A stretch of DNA of 38,487 bases from Candidatus Nomurabacteria bacterium (GCA_003155695.1 PMDZ01000008.1:1-38487), one strand, 5' to 3'; positions 1 to 9,550 are shown, numbered from the stretch's first letter. Numbers and translations: made by a program. Notes: generated by a model from the sequence alone, not told the origin.

Positions 1-3000
1 ATCATCAATCAATATGACCCGACTGTCTTTCCTCGTCTCCTTGGTGTTGAGAAAGCGATTGAGAATTTAAATAATCGTATAAATAATAATACAAATGACA
101 ACTTTAGTTCCCGTCAGATTGATGCTATCTATGACAGCTTAGGGAATACAATCGATAGTTCTTCAAGAAGAATCACCGAAGGTGGAACATTGAATGACTC
201 AATCCTAAACAGTCCAATTCTTAATAATGCCACTATCACCGGGACACTATCAGGTAATGCTGGCACTGTCACCAACGGAGTCTATACCTCTCGCACCATA
301 AATGGTCATCCTTTATCTTCTGACGTTACAGTTACCGCCTCCGATGTTAACCTCGGTAATGTCACCAATGAAAGCAAAGCAACGATGTTCACTTCACCAA
401 CATTTACTGGAACGGTCGAAATTACAAATCTTCCTACCGTGAATGGCGGAACTTTAACGACTGCGCTCAATCTTTCGGGAACTAATACCGGGGATGATGC
501 CGTCAACTCTCTCTACTCCGGTCTTGCTTCTTCAAAACAAGATGCATTGAATGGCACAGGTTTTGTAAAAATATCAGGAACAACTATTTCCTATGATAAT
601 TCAACTTATCTGACTACCAATTCTGCTTCCGGTACTTATCTTCCTTTAGCTGGAGGAACAATGACAGGAGGAATAACTAATTCTACTTCAATTAATCCTC
701 TTACAACTTTAGCTGAATCATGGATTGGTCCGTCTTCGACGAATGGTATTTATTTCAAAGATGGAAACGTCGGAATTACTACAACAACACCTGCGCAAAA
801 ACTCGATGTTGCCGGTAATGTAAATATTTCTTCTGGTTCTGCGTATATGTACAACGGAGTAAATATAATAAGAGCTCTGACAGCATCAAGCAACTATTTT
901 TTTGGTAATGGAGGTAACCTGACCATGACGGGTATTTATAATACTGCAGTTGGTAAATCTGCTTTAATTTCCAATACTTCAGGTTATCAAAACGTTGCTG
1001 TTGGAGGTGGCTCTTTATACGACAATACAACTGGTTATCTTAATGTGGGAATTGGTATTAATGTTTTAACCTATAATGATGTAGGTACTTATAATACAGG
1101 GATAGGGGCTAATTCACTTTATACAAATTCTGGAGGAAGTTATAACACCGCAGTAGGTACACATGCACTTTATTACAATACTACAGGAAGTTATAACACC
1201 GCAGTAGGTAATTATTCTTTAACTCATAATGTTACAGGTATTAATAATACAGCGATGGGTTATTATTCCTTTTTAGATTTAAATGAAGCAACAGGCACAG
1301 GAAATAATACTGCAATCGGTTACAACACAGGACGAGGTATAACTACCGGCATTAACAATACAATTATCGGAGCCAATGTAACTGGACTGGCGGCTGGTTT
1401 GTCGAACAGAATAATTATCGCCGATGGATCGGGGAACCAGAGGATATATGTAGACAATACCGGCCTCGTCGGCATCGGCACCACCACTCCAGCCTCACAT
1501 CTACAAATCGGAGGTAATCTCTCCGCCTCCTCTTGGACTACCACAGGTATAGCATTTGATTCAAATGCTGCCACTTACACAGATACAAGTACAGCAGCTG
1601 CAGGAACAGTCGCAGTCAGAACAGCCAACAGTTTCGGTGCCCCAACATTTGCCAGTACTAATGCTATTACTGTCACTGATGCCTTCTCCCTCTATGTTCC
1701 GAAACCAATTGCTGGAGCCAACACCACCATCACCCGCGCCAACTCCGCTTACTTTGAGGGGAATGTGGGGATTGGGACGACGAGTCCGGGGCGGTTACTG
1801 GAGGTCAATGGGATATCGCGTTTTGATGATAGAATATATCTTACCTCTAGTGAAAATGTCTCTTTGGCAGGGTCAGTATCAGATATTAAATTAAACGGAT
1901 ATAACACTGCTGATTCTGCCACCTACACCATTATGACACTTGTGAGGGGAAGTGGGGCTGGAAATACCGGCAACGTCGGCATCGGCACCACCACCCCAGC
2001 CTCACATCTACAAATCGGAGGTAATCTCTCCGCCTCCTCTTGGACTACCACCGGTATAGCTTTTGATTCAAACGCTGCCACTTACACAGATACAAGTACA
2101 GCAGCTGCAGGAACAGTTGCAGTCCGAACAGCCAACAGTTTCGGTGCTCCAACATTTGCCAGTACTAATGCTATTACTGTCACCGATGCCTTCTCCCTCT
2201 ATGTCCCGAAACCAATTGCTGGAGCCAACACCACCATCACAAATGCCAACTCTGCTTACTTTGAGGGGAATGTGGGGATTGGGACGACGAGCCCGGCAAC
2301 TTCATTACATATTGCAAGTACTAATAAAAATATTGGAGGTAATGTTTTTGGGAATGTGTACGTAGCAACAACTGATTCAGAAGCAATAGATAAAGGTGGT
2401 TCTATTTCATTTGGTGGAGTTTATACAGGAACTACCACAACACATTGGGCTGGTATTGCTGGTAAAAAAGAAAATAGTACTAACGGTCAATATGGCGGAT
2501 ATCTTAATTTCTATACAAGAGCAAATGGATTAGCTCCAGCCGAAGTGATGAGAATAACAAGTGCTGGCAACGTCGGCATTGGAACAACTACACCGACAGC
2601 TAATCTGCAAGTTGCACAAGTTACTGCAGGAGCAGGTACAGTGACTATCACCGGCAATACAACTTGTACCGGAACAGGAACACAATTCACAAATACATTC
2701 AAAGTCGGAGATAACATAATCATAACTGCAACATCTGAAACTCGGGCTATTAGTGCAATAGCTTCAGATACAGTTATGACAATTGCTTCGGCAACTAACA
2801 CTGTTGATTCAGCATACACACTTACTGGGGGAACAAGGTTTAGTGTATTGGGAAATGGTAATGTTGGAATCGGGACGACGACGCCGGGAAACAAATTAAC
2901 AGTTACTGGCGGTCATATAAATATTTCTGACGGTAGCTATGGTTACTTAATAGCTAATGATACTGCTCTAAGCAGAAATTCGGGGAATCTTAAATATGGA

Positions 3001-4416
3001 ACTGCGAGTAGCTATACTTCTCAAAGTTTTTTTATTTCCGGTGTGGAAAAAATGACAATTAATAGTTCTGGTAATTTAGGAGTTGGCACCACCACCCCAG
3101 CCTCACATCTACAAATCGGAGGTAATCTCTCCGCCTCCTCTTGGACTACCACCGGTATAGCATTTGATTCAAACGCTGCCACTTACACAGATACAAGTAC
3201 AGCAGCTGCAGGAACAGTTGCAGTCCGAACTGCCAACAGTTTCGGTGCCCCAACATTTGCCAGTACCAATGCTATTACTGTCACTGATGCCTTCTCCCTC
3301 TATGTCCCGAAACCAATTGCTGGAGCCAACACCACCATCACCCGTGCCAACTCTGCTTACTTTGAGGGAAATGTGGGGATTGGGACGACGACGCCGGGAA
3401 ACAAATTAACAGTTACTGGCGGTCATATAAATATTTCTGATGCCAGTTATGGTTACTTATTAGCTAATGATACTGCTCTAATCAGAAATGCGGGAAATCT
3501 TAAATATGGAACTTCGAGTAACTATACTTCTCAAAGTTTTTTCATTTCCGGTGTAGAAAAAATGACAATTAATAGTTCTGGTAATTTAGGAATTGGCACC
3601 ACCACCCCGACCACTTTCAAACTTCAAGTCGCTGGAGATGTCGGACCGGATGCCAACAATTCATACAATCTAGGTGCTGCCGGTTCCAACTGGGGTTGTC
3701 TATACTACAATGGTGGAACGCAAGGGACATGTGCGTCCGACCAAAGATTGAAAACAAATATCTCTGATTTGACATTTGGGACCGATCCACTTTCACAAAT
3801 TGCCAATCTCCGACCTCGTTCTTTCTCTTTCACCAGTGACCCAAATGCAAGTATGTACAACGGTCTCATTGCTCAAGAAGTGGAACAATTCGCTCCGGAA
3901 TTAGTCATCACCAACACCGATGGCTACAAAGCCATTAAGTATGGTGATATCCAGTGGTTAACCCTAGAAGCCATTAAGCAAATGAATCTAAAACTGGGCG
4001 ACCTCTCATCCCTTGATACAACATCCGACTCATCCCTCGGCTCACTCATTAAGAACTTCTTGGCGGATGTGGGGAATGGGATAGAGAAAATATTTGTCAG
4101 AGAAGTTAATACAGATACTCTATGTGTTTCGGATAGCACCGGAGCAAAGACTTGTATAAATAAAGCTGAGCTTGATAGTTTGCTTGCAGGCGCTGGAGCT
4201 TCAACATTGACACCAACACCAGTTCCACCAACACCAGATACAACACCAACACCAGAGTCACCATTGATACCACCTGTGGATGAAATTCCAACTTGTACAG
4301 ATACACAAACTTTGGTAGATAATGTTTGTGTAGACAAAATACCTACCTCTTCTCAAGATTCCAGTGAGACTCCGACAGAAACAGCACCAGTTGCCACTCC
4401 GGACGCAACACAATAA
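1..4416 (+). CDS. Giant repetitive surface/fibre-like protein with YadA-like head repeats, GNVGIGTTTP beta repeats and C-terminal peptidase S74 (intramolecular chaperone) domain; 5'-truncated by the window
   Basis: The frame is open from base 1 (IINQYDPTVFPRLLGVEKAIENLNNRI...), so the TTG at 190 is not the true start. Repeated G(N)VGIGTTTP motifs; NTAVG-type repeats ~925-1390; S74 motif CASDQRLKTNISDL...LIAQEVEQFAPELV; Pro/Thr-rich tail. Confidence 0.9.
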   Translation: MINQYDPTVFPRLLGVEKAIENLNNRINNNTNDNFSSRQIDAIYDSLGNTIDSSSRRITEGGTLNDSILNSPILNNATITGTLSGNAGTVTNGVYTSRTINGHPLSSDVTVTASDVNLGNVTNESKATMFTSPTFTGTVEITNLPTVNGGTLTTALNLSGTNTGDDAVNSLYSGLASSKQDALNGTGFVKISGTTISYDNSTYLTTNSASGTYLPLAGGTMTGGITNSTSINPLTTLAESWIGPSSTNGIYFKDGNVGITTTTPAQKLDVAGNVNISSGSAYMYNGVNIIRALTASSNYFFGNGGNLTMTGIYNTAVGKSALISNTSGYQNVAVGGGSLYDNTTGYLNVGIGINVLTYNDVGTYNTGIGANSLYTNSGGSYNTAVGTHALYYNTTGSYNTAVGNYSLTHNVTGINNTAMGYYSFLDLNEATGTGNNTAIGYNTGRGITTGINNTIIGANVTGLAAGLSNRIIIADGSGNQRIYVDNTGLVGIGTTTPASHLQIGGNLSASSWTTTGIAFDSNAATYTDTSTAAAGTVAVRTANSFGAPTFASTNAITVTDAFSLYVPKPIAGANTTITRANSAYFEGNVGIGTTSPGRLLEVNGISRFDDRIYLTSSENVSLAGSVSDIKLNGYNTADSATYTIMTLVRGSGAGNTGNVGIGTTTPASHLQIGGNLSASSWTTTGIAFDSNAATYTDTSTAAAGTVAVRTANSFGAPTFASTNAITVTDAFSLYVPKPIAGANTTITNANSAYFEGNVGIGTTSPATSLHIASTNKNIGGNVFGNVYVATTDSEAIDKGGSISFGGVYTGTTTTHWAGIAGKKENSTNGQYGGYLNFYTRANGLAPAEVMRITSAGNVGIGTTTPTANLQVAQVTAGAGTVTITGNTTCTGTGTQFTNTFKVGDNIIITATSETRAISAIASDTVMTIASATNTVDSAYTLTGGTRFSVLGNGNVGIGTTTPGNKLTVTGGHINISDGSYGYLIANDTALSRNSGNLKYGTASSYTSQSFFISGVEKMTINSSGNLGVGTTTPASHLQIGGNLSASSWTTTGIAFDSNAATYTDTSTAAAGTVAVRTANSFGAPTFASTNAITVTDAFSLYVPKPIAGANTTITRANSAYFEGNVGIGTTTPGNKLTVTGGHINISDASYGYLLANDTALIRNAGNLKYGTSSNYTSQSFFISGVEKMTINSSGNLGIGTTTPTTFKLQVAGDVGPDANNSYNLGAAGSNWGCLYYNGGTQGTCASDQRLKTNISDLTFGTDPLSQIANLRPRSFSFTSDPNASMYNGLIAQEVEQFAPELVITNTDGYKAIKYGDIQWLTLEAIKQMNLKLGDLSSLDTTSDSSLGSLIKNFLADVGNGIEKIFVREVNTDTLCVSDSTGAKTCINKAELDSLLAGAGASTLTPTPVPPTPDTTPTPESPLIPPVDEIPTCTDTQTLVDNVCVDKIPTSSQDSSETPTETAPVATPDATQ
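1468..1790 (+). repeat. Long intragenic repeat copy 1 (about 107 codons)
   Basis: Encodes VGIGTTTPASHLQIGGNLSASSWTTTGIAFDSN...SAYFEGNVGIGTTSPG; near-identical DNA at +507 and +1608. Confidence 0.93.
1975..2297 (+). repeat. Long intragenic repeat copy 2
   Basis: Near-identical to 1468-1790 by eye, in-frame offset 507. Confidence 0.93.
2869..3098 (+). repeat. Second intragenic repeat family, copy A (GNKLTVTGGHINISD...)
   Basis: Near-identical DNA recurs at +510 (3379-3608). Confidence 0.9.
3076..3398 (+). repeat. Long intragenic repeat copy 3
   Basis: Near-identical to 1468-1790 by eye, in-frame offset 1608. Confidence 0.93.
3379..3608 (+). repeat. Second intragenic repeat family, copy B
   Basis: Offset 510 from 2869-3098. 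Confidence 0.9.
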
Positions 4417-4418
4417 AA

Positions 4419-4967
4419 TTATTTTTTAATAGAAGTCATAAATTCTTTTTTTGTTTCTTCATCGACTTTATCGGTGACGATAATCATCATTTCGGTTGTC
4501 AGGCCCAAATCTTTTTTTATGTTCGTGAAAAGGTGCTCGTATGGGTAAATAGAAATCCAGACGGAATTTTTGATACAGATGAATCCGGCTTTCTTGAGCA
4601 GATAACGGAGAGCCTCCCGTTCATTTTTTCTTTCTTCAGGAAGGTCAAGGATAATGATTCTCCAATAACCGTCCCAATTGTTTGAGACGAGGGCAGTGTC
4701 ATCGTCTAGGACATTGCTGTTTAGACGCTTCTTGCCTTCGTCTGATAAGCGAAAGTATGGTTGATAATCCGATTGGAAGCACTCTATAAGGCCCATAGAT
4801 GCAAGGTTTTTGACGGAACGAGATATAGCATATTCCGAGGTGTTTTTAACGTCATGAGGCAGTTTTAAACTATTTTCAACCTGATTTTTAAGCGTTTCCA
4901 AAGAAACGGCTTGTTTTCCGGCCAAAGTTTTGAATATTGCCTTTTGAATTGAAGGTTTTTTCTTCAT
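4419..4967 (-). CDS. PaaX-like transcriptional regulator (winged helix + Cas2-like fold)
   Basis: N-terminal HTH-like region, then WRIIILDLPEERKNEREALRYLLKKAGFICIKNSVWISIYPYEHL...MMIIVTDKV, typical of the PaaX central Cas2-like domain; converges on the S74 gene with a 2-bp gap. Confidence 0.75.
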   Translation of the reverse strand: MKKKPSIQKAIFKTLAGKQAVSLETLKNQVENSLKLPHDVKNTSEYAISRSVKNLASMGLIECFQSDYQPYFRLSDEGKKRLNSNVLDDDTALVSNNWDGYWRIIILDLPEERKNEREALRYLLKKAGFICIKNSVWISIYPYEHLFTNIKKDLGLTTEMMIIVTDKVDEETKKEFMTSIKK

Positions 4968-4987
4968 TGCTTGAACATTATATCATA

Positions 4988-5003
4988 TGTATAATATTAT
5001 ACA
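4988..5003. promoter_or_regulatory. 16-bp perfect palindrome TGTATAATATTATACA; candidate operator
   Basis: Perfect self-complementarity read directly; 20 bp upstream of the PaaX-like start; contains TATAAT on both strands. Confidence 0.5.
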
Positions 5004-5026
5004 ATAGTTTAGTGGTCGCGAAATAC

Positions 5027-5055
5027 TTGTCAAAATAAAATAGTGGGTATATAAT
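5027..5055 (+). promoter_or_regulatory. sigma70-type promoter
   Basis: TTGTCA - 17 bp - TATAAT. Confidence 0.7.
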
Positions 5056-5061
5056 GCGAGA

Positions 5062-5200
5062 GTTAAAGATTTTTGAAACCATAAAATAGCTCTTCTCAAA
5101 ACACACGAATATTTCCTTGCTAGGAAATTTCTCTGCTCGGCCCAGTCGGCCTGCGCAAGTTGTTTCTCAAAGACTATTTTATTTATTCAAAAATCTGCAA
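5062..5200 (+). ncRNA. Candidate structured RNA or long 5' leader upstream of dnaK
   Basis: Closing arms AGATTTTTGAA-acc-ATAAAATAG (5067-5089) and CTATTTTAT-tta-TTCAAAAATCT (5174-5196) are perfectly complementary except for a symmetric 3-nt internal loop; inner hairpins ATTTCC/GGAAAT and GGCC-cagtc-GGCC; consensus promoter just upstream. Confidence 0.55.
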
Positions 5201-5325
5201 AAGTAAAATTTATTATCAAATTATTATTAATTTATCAAGCTACACAAATTATATTCTGAAAAAACTGTATGAGGGAAAGATCAGACACTTTTTCATAAAA
5301 TAATTTGTTCCGCTATAAAATATAT

Positions 5326-7218
5326 ATGGCAAAAATTATAGGTATAGATTTGGGTACGACAAATAGTGCGGTTGCAATCATTGAAGGAGGGCAACCGAAA
5401 ATAATAGAAAATATCGAAGGGGCTCGAACAACTCCTTCGGTTGTGGCTGTTGCCAAAAATGGTGACCGAATGGTTGGCCTGCTTGCAAAACGCCAAGCAG
5501 TGACGAATCCCGAGAATACGGTTTATGGTATTAAAAGATTTATCGGGCATTTATACGATGACCCGGAAATTCAGAAAGACGAGAAAACAATTCCTTACAA
5601 AATTCAGAAAGGTCCGACTGGCGGTGTGGAAGTCAAAATGGCTGACCAATGGTTACGACCGGAAGAAATCTCGGCAAAGATTTTAAGCAAAATAAAAGCC
5701 GATGTTGAAGCAAAACTGGGTGACAAAATTACTGAAGCAGTCATTACTGTTCCGGCATATTTTAACGATGCTCAAAGAAAAGCCACGAGAGATGCTGGCG
5801 TAATTGCCGGACTTGATGTTAAAAGAATAATCAATGAGCCGACAGCCGCGGCCTTGGCATATGGATTTAATACAAAGAAAAATGAAAAGATAGCCGTCTA
5901 CGACTTCGGTGGTGGAACTTTCGATATCTCGGTTCTCGAAGTTGGAGACGATGTTATTGAAGTCAAATCTACCGATGGCGACTCACACATGGGTGGTGAA
6001 GATATCGATCAGAAAGTTGTGAAGTGGATAGCCGATGAATACAAGAAAGAATCAGGTATTGATGTGACGAAAGATATGCTAGCACTTCAGCGTTTGAAAG
6101 AAGCAGCAGAGAAAACCAAGCACGAACTCTCTACAACCATGGAATCTGAAATAAATATTCCATTCATCACTTCCGATGCTTCCGGTCCGAAACATTTACT
6201 TTTGAAAATGACAAGAGCAACACTTGAATCACTTGCCGAAGAATATATCACTCGCTCAATAGAGATTACAAAAAGAGCAATTGAAGCCTCGCCATTTAAG
6301 ATGAATGAATTAAATGAAATAATTCTTGTCGGTGGGCAAACCAGAATGCCGGCTATATATGAGGCTGTTAAGAAATTATTTGGTCGTGAACCGAATCGTT
6401 CGATTAACCCGGATGAAGTTGTGGCCCTCGGTGCGGCTGTTCAAGCTGGGGTCCTGCAAGGTGATGTCCGCGATGTTTTACTTCTTGATGTTATTCCACT
6501 TTCTCTAGGCATTGAAACTCTAGGTGGAGTTGCAACTAAGCTGGTTGACCGCAACACCACGATTCCAAGTTCAAAGTCGCAGACATTCTCAACAGCAGCT
6601 GATAATCAGACATCGGTTGAAATTCATATCACTCAAGGCGAACGTCCAATGGCAAGCGATAACAAATCACTCGGTAGATTTATTCTGGATGGTATTCCGC
6701 CGGCACCCCGAGGCATGCCTCAAATTGAAGTGACTTTCGATGTTGATGCCAACGGAATATTGAATGTTAAAGCCAAAGATAAAGCTTCTGGTAAAGAACA
6801 ATCCATCCGTATTGAAGCCAGTTCCGGTTTGACTGATGCAGATATAAAGAAAATGCGAGATGAAGCTGAAACCCATGCCGAAGAAGATAAAAAGAAGAAA
6901 GAATTAGCGGACGAGAAGAATACGGCCGAAATGGTCATCTTCACTGCCGAGAAGTCACTCAAAGAATATGGCGATAAAGTTCCGGTGGAAACAAGAAAAT
7001 TGATTGAAGACAAAATAGCTGATGTAAAAACCGCAAAGAATGGTACCGATATGGAGGTAATAAAGAAGGCTATTGAAGGTTTGACGACCGAGCTTTCAAA
7101 AATTGGCGAGATAATGAACAAAGCCAATGCCGAGGCAGAAAAGCAAAATCCAACCCCGGAAAAACATAGCGACGAAGTCAAAGATGCGGAGGTGAAAGAA
7201 GACGGGGAGAAGAAATAA
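5326..7218 (+). CDS. dnaK: Molecular chaperone DnaK (Hsp70)
   Basis: [22 protein letters not shown]...; the track start at 5305 (TTG) adds FRYKIY; ATG at 5326 matches DnaK N-termini. Confidence 0.98.
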   Translation: MAKIIGIDLGTTNSAVAIIEGGQPKIIENIEGARTTPSVVAVAKNGDRMVGLLAKRQAVTNPENTVYGIKRFIGHLYDDPEIQKDEKTIPYKIQKGPTGGVEVKMADQWLRPEEISAKILSKIKADVEAKLGDKITEAVITVPAYFNDAQRKATRDAGVIAGLDVKRIINEPTAAALAYGFNTKKNEKIAVYDFGGGTFDISVLEVGDDVIEVKSTDGDSHMGGEDIDQKVVKWIADEYKKESGIDVTKDMLALQRLKEAAEKTKHELSTTMESEINIPFITSDASGPKHLLLKMTRATLESLAEEYITRSIEITKRAIEASPFKMNELNEIILVGGQTRMPAIYEAVKKLFGREPNRSINPDEVVALGAAVQAGVLQGDVRDVLLLDVIPLSLGIETLGGVATKLVDRNTTIPSSKSQTFSTAADNQTSVEIHITQGERPMASDNKSLGRFILDGIPPAPRGMPQIEVTFDVDANGILNVKAKDKASGKEQSIRIEASSGLTDADIKKMRDEAETHAEEDKKKKELADEKNTAEMVIFTAEKSLKEYGDKVPVETRKLIEDKIADVKTAKNGTDMEVIKKAIEGLTTELSKIGEIMNKANAEAEKQNPTPEKHSDEVKDAEVKEDGEKK

Positions 7219-7221
7219 AAA

Positions 7222-8322
7222 ATGGCGAAAAATTATTACGAAATACTTGGTGTGGGGAAAGATGCTTCAAAAGATGAAATAAAAAAAGCATTCCATCAAC
7301 AAGCGCATAAATATCATCCCGACAAGAATAATGGCGATGATAAAAAATTCAAGGAAGTTAATGAAGCTTACCAGGTGCTTTCCGATGACCAGAAGCGCTC
7401 TCGCTTTGACCAGTTCGGCTCGGCCGACGGTGGAATGGGTGGCGGGAATTACAACGCTGGTCAAGGAGGATTTGGGGGAGGCTTCGGAGGATTCGATTTT
7501 TCCGGTTTTCAGAATGGCCAAGGTTTCGATATGGGAGACTTGGGCGATATATTTGGTGATTTTTTTGGCGGTGGTATGGGGCGAGGAACAAAAAATTCCC
7601 GTCGAGGGAGAGATATTCAGACAGAAATTGATTTAACTTTTTCCGAATCTATATTTGGAGTCAGTCGTAAAGTTTCGATTAATAAGCAAGCAACTTGCGA
7701 AGTTTGCAAAGGAACAGGTGGCGAGCCGGGAACGAAGATGAATACATGCAAGACTTGCGACGGCCAAGGACAGGTTCGTGAAGTTACTCGTTCTATTTTG
7801 GGCTCATTTTCGACGACAAAAATTTGTAATGAATGTCTCGGCACTGGGAAAATTCCATCAGAGAAATGCTCAAACTGCCACGGCGCCGGTGTACTGAAAC
7901 AGCAAAAAGAAATTGATTTGAACATTCCGGCCGGCATCAATAATGCCGAAATGCTGAAAATGTCCGGAGCTGGGGAAGATATCCAAGGCGGACAATCGGG
8001 AGATTTATTTATAAAAGTAAACGTTAAGCCTAATGAAATATATAAACGCGACGGTTTAAATCTGACTATGGATTTGCCGATAAAACTTTCCGAGGCATTG
8101 CTTGGAATTACATATAATTTAAAAACATTGGAGGGGAATAATATAGAAGTGAAAATTCCGGAAGGAATAAATCACAACGAGCTTCTTCGTGTCCGTGGCA
8201 AAGGTGTGCCATCCTCTCGTGGCCGTGGCGACATCATTCTCCGCATCCAAGTCAAAATGCCGTCCAAACTTTCCCGCCACTCGAAAGAGATAATCGAGGA
8301 ACTGAAAAAAGAAGGATTGTAA
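7222..8322 (+). CDS. dnaJ: Chaperone DnaJ
   Basis: J-domain YYEILGV...HPDK; Gly/Phe region; four CxxCxGxG zinc-finger motifs. Confidence 0.98.
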   Translation: MAKNYYEILGVGKDASKDEIKKAFHQQAHKYHPDKNNGDDKKFKEVNEAYQVLSDDQKRSRFDQFGSADGGMGGGNYNAGQGGFGGGFGGFDFSGFQNGQGFDMGDLGDIFGDFFGGGMGRGTKNSRRGRDIQTEIDLTFSESIFGVSRKVSINKQATCEVCKGTGGEPGTKMNTCKTCDGQGQVREVTRSILGSFSTTKICNECLGTGKIPSEKCSNCHGAGVLKQQKEIDLNIPAGINNAEMLKMSGAGEDIQGGQSGDLFIKVNVKPNEIYKRDGLNLTMDLPIKLSEALLGITYNLKTLEGNNIEVKIPEGINHNELLRVRGKGVPSSRGRGDIILRIQVKMPSKLSRHSKEIIEELKKEGL

Positions 8323-8344
8323 AAAAGTAATTTTGTTGTACAAT
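8317..8344 (+). promoter_or_regulatory. Candidate promoter for the 8375 ORF
   Basis: TTGTAA - 16 bp - TACAAT. Confidence 0.4.
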
Positions 8345-8374
8345 TTGGTTGTTACTAACTAATAAATAATATAT

Positions 8375-8989
8375 ATGGGAAATATTGAAAAAGGGTTGCC
8401 GGCTAAAGAAAAAAGAAAAAGTGAAAAATATAGATCAATTCCGAATGCAAGCAGTAATTGGGGAGAAGAAGTTAGAAATAATCACCCTGACCAGCTTCAC
8501 TCCGCTATATTGGGAAGAATCGAACATATTGCAAAAAGGATAGATACATATTTACCTCCTACTTCCGGTGGCGAAAACTTTTATAAAGTAGATCAAACTA
8601 TCGCTACTGATTTAGAAAATTCTGTTGTTGAATTAGCTGAATCATATTTAAAATCTGCCAGGGAAAAGTACTTCGGTGGAAAAATTTTCCCCGAGGATGA
8701 AAATCATTCTTACCCTTATGACACAATAAAGGCATTTGATGCAAAATTAGAGGAAATTCAAAGTTTGATTATTAATGCAGAACTTCCACTATCTAAAGAA
8801 AAAGAACATAAAATTCTGATAAATCCCGAAGCAAAAATCGATGCTGAAAAATACCGTGAATTATCAGAAGATGAAAAAAATGCCTTACACGAAGAGGGTA
8901 TAAGCATGTTAAAAAAAGCCACTGAGCAGATTAAAGAGTTAAAAGAAAAATTTGAATCGCAGCAACTTCTTGTTGAGTCCAAAAAATAA
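8375..8989 (+). CDS. Hypothetical protein, helical/charged
   Basis: 204-aa ORF with an upstream promoter-like sequence; no family recognised. Confidence 0.7.
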   Translation: MGNIEKGLPAKEKRKSEKYRSIPNASSNWGEEVRNNHPDQLHSAILGRIEHIAKRIDTYLPPTSGGENFYKVDQTIATDLENSVVELAESYLKSAREKYFGGKIFPEDENHSYPYDTIKAFDAKLEEIQSLIINAELPLSKEKEHKILINPEAKIDAEKYRELSEDEKNALHEEGISMLKKATEQIKELKEKFESQQLLVESKK

Positions 8990-9051
8990 ATATTTTAAAT
9001 TCTATAAAGAATATAAATTACCTAAATTAAAAGGGTATTTTTTGTTATCTA

Positions 9052-9080
9052 TTGACAATATGAATATTTACAAGTATTAT
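9052..9080 (+). promoter_or_regulatory. Near-consensus sigma70 promoter
   Basis: TTGACA - 17 bp - TATTAT. Confidence 0.75.
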
Positions 9081-9104
9081 GAAGAAAACTTAAATCAGAA
9101 TAAT

Positions 9105-9422
9105 ATGATTACAAAAGAAGAAAGAACAATTCTAGGTGCTAGTTTATCTAGTTTGCAGACTCTTTTGGAACAAAAAGGTCTGGGCTATGATTGCGAAGAA
9201 CAGATAATAAAAGCTGGAGATGAGCTTATTGTTGAAGAAGAGGAACCACTAAGAATAAATCACCCTGAATATAAATTTTGCAGTAAGGGTAAAAAGGGCA
9301 AAGCAGTTGGTGAAAAGAAACTCAATGATTTTATTCACTGGTTTATAAATGTGGAATTTCCTACAGAAAATAATGAAAACAGAACAGTCGGGTGCGTTGA
9401 TTATCATCTTCGTAAGGTTTAA
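9105..9422 (+). CDS. Hypothetical small protein (~105 aa); start re-annotated
   Basis: The track ORF starts at 8952, but a strong promoter lies inside it (9052-9080) and the next in-frame ATG is 9105 (MITKEERTILGASLSSLQ...). Confidence 0.6.
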   Translation: MITKEERTILGASLSSLQTLLEQKGLGYDCEEQIIKAGDELIVEEEEPLRINHPEYKFCSKGKKGKAVGEKKLNDFIHWFINVEFPTENNENRTVGCVDYHLRKV

Positions 9423-9436
9423 CCAAAAGTAAAATT

Positions 9437-9466
9437 AAAGGCTGGAATATTCCGGCCTTTTTTCTT
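9437..9466 (+). terminator. Rho-independent terminator
   Basis: AAAGGCTGGAATATTCCGGCCTTTTTT hairpin plus T-tract. Confidence 0.8.
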
Positions 9467-9492
9467 TACAAATTTCCGCAATCTGATACAAT
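9465..9492 (+). promoter_or_regulatory. Candidate speA promoter
   Basis: TTTACA - 16 bp - TACAAT. Confidence 0.55.
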
Positions 9493-9550
9493 ACTTTTTA
9501 TTACTATTATTATTTGTCACAGGCAGGTAAACAATGCTTGATGTAATGAG

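Noticed and set aside
1556-3409. Alternate-frame ORFs 1556-1894, 2063-2365, 3164-3409
   Set aside because: Out-of-frame readings of the same repeat (MIQ.LPLTQIQVQQLQEQ...), i.e. the same repeated DNA, not separate genes.
1468-3608. CRISPR-like or mobile repeats
   Set aside because: The repeats are long, in-frame and protein-coding inside one ORF, with no spacers, terminal inverted repeats or transposase.
3924-4337. Antisense ORFs over the S74 gene (and similar ORFs opposite dnaK, dnaJ, murG, gltX, M23 gene)
   Set aside because: They overlap well-supported genes on the other strand, have low-complexity or implausible composition, and show no recognisable family.
1-4416. Prophage tail fibre and hence a prophage
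   Set aside because: S74 chaperones occur in phage fibres, but no other phage genes (terminase, capsid, portal, integrase) are in the window.
4419-4967. CRISPR-associated Cas2
   Set aside because: The Cas2-like fold here is preceded by a DNA-binding N-terminus (PaaX-like), and there is no cas1, other cas gene or repeat-spacer array in the window.
5062-5325. CIRCE (HrcA) operator before dnaK
   Set aside because: No TTAGCACTC-N9-GAGTGCTAA-like sequence found.
8375-8989. GrpE or another Hsp70 co-chaperone
   Set aside because: Position after dnaK-dnaJ is suggestive, but no GrpE motifs are visible.
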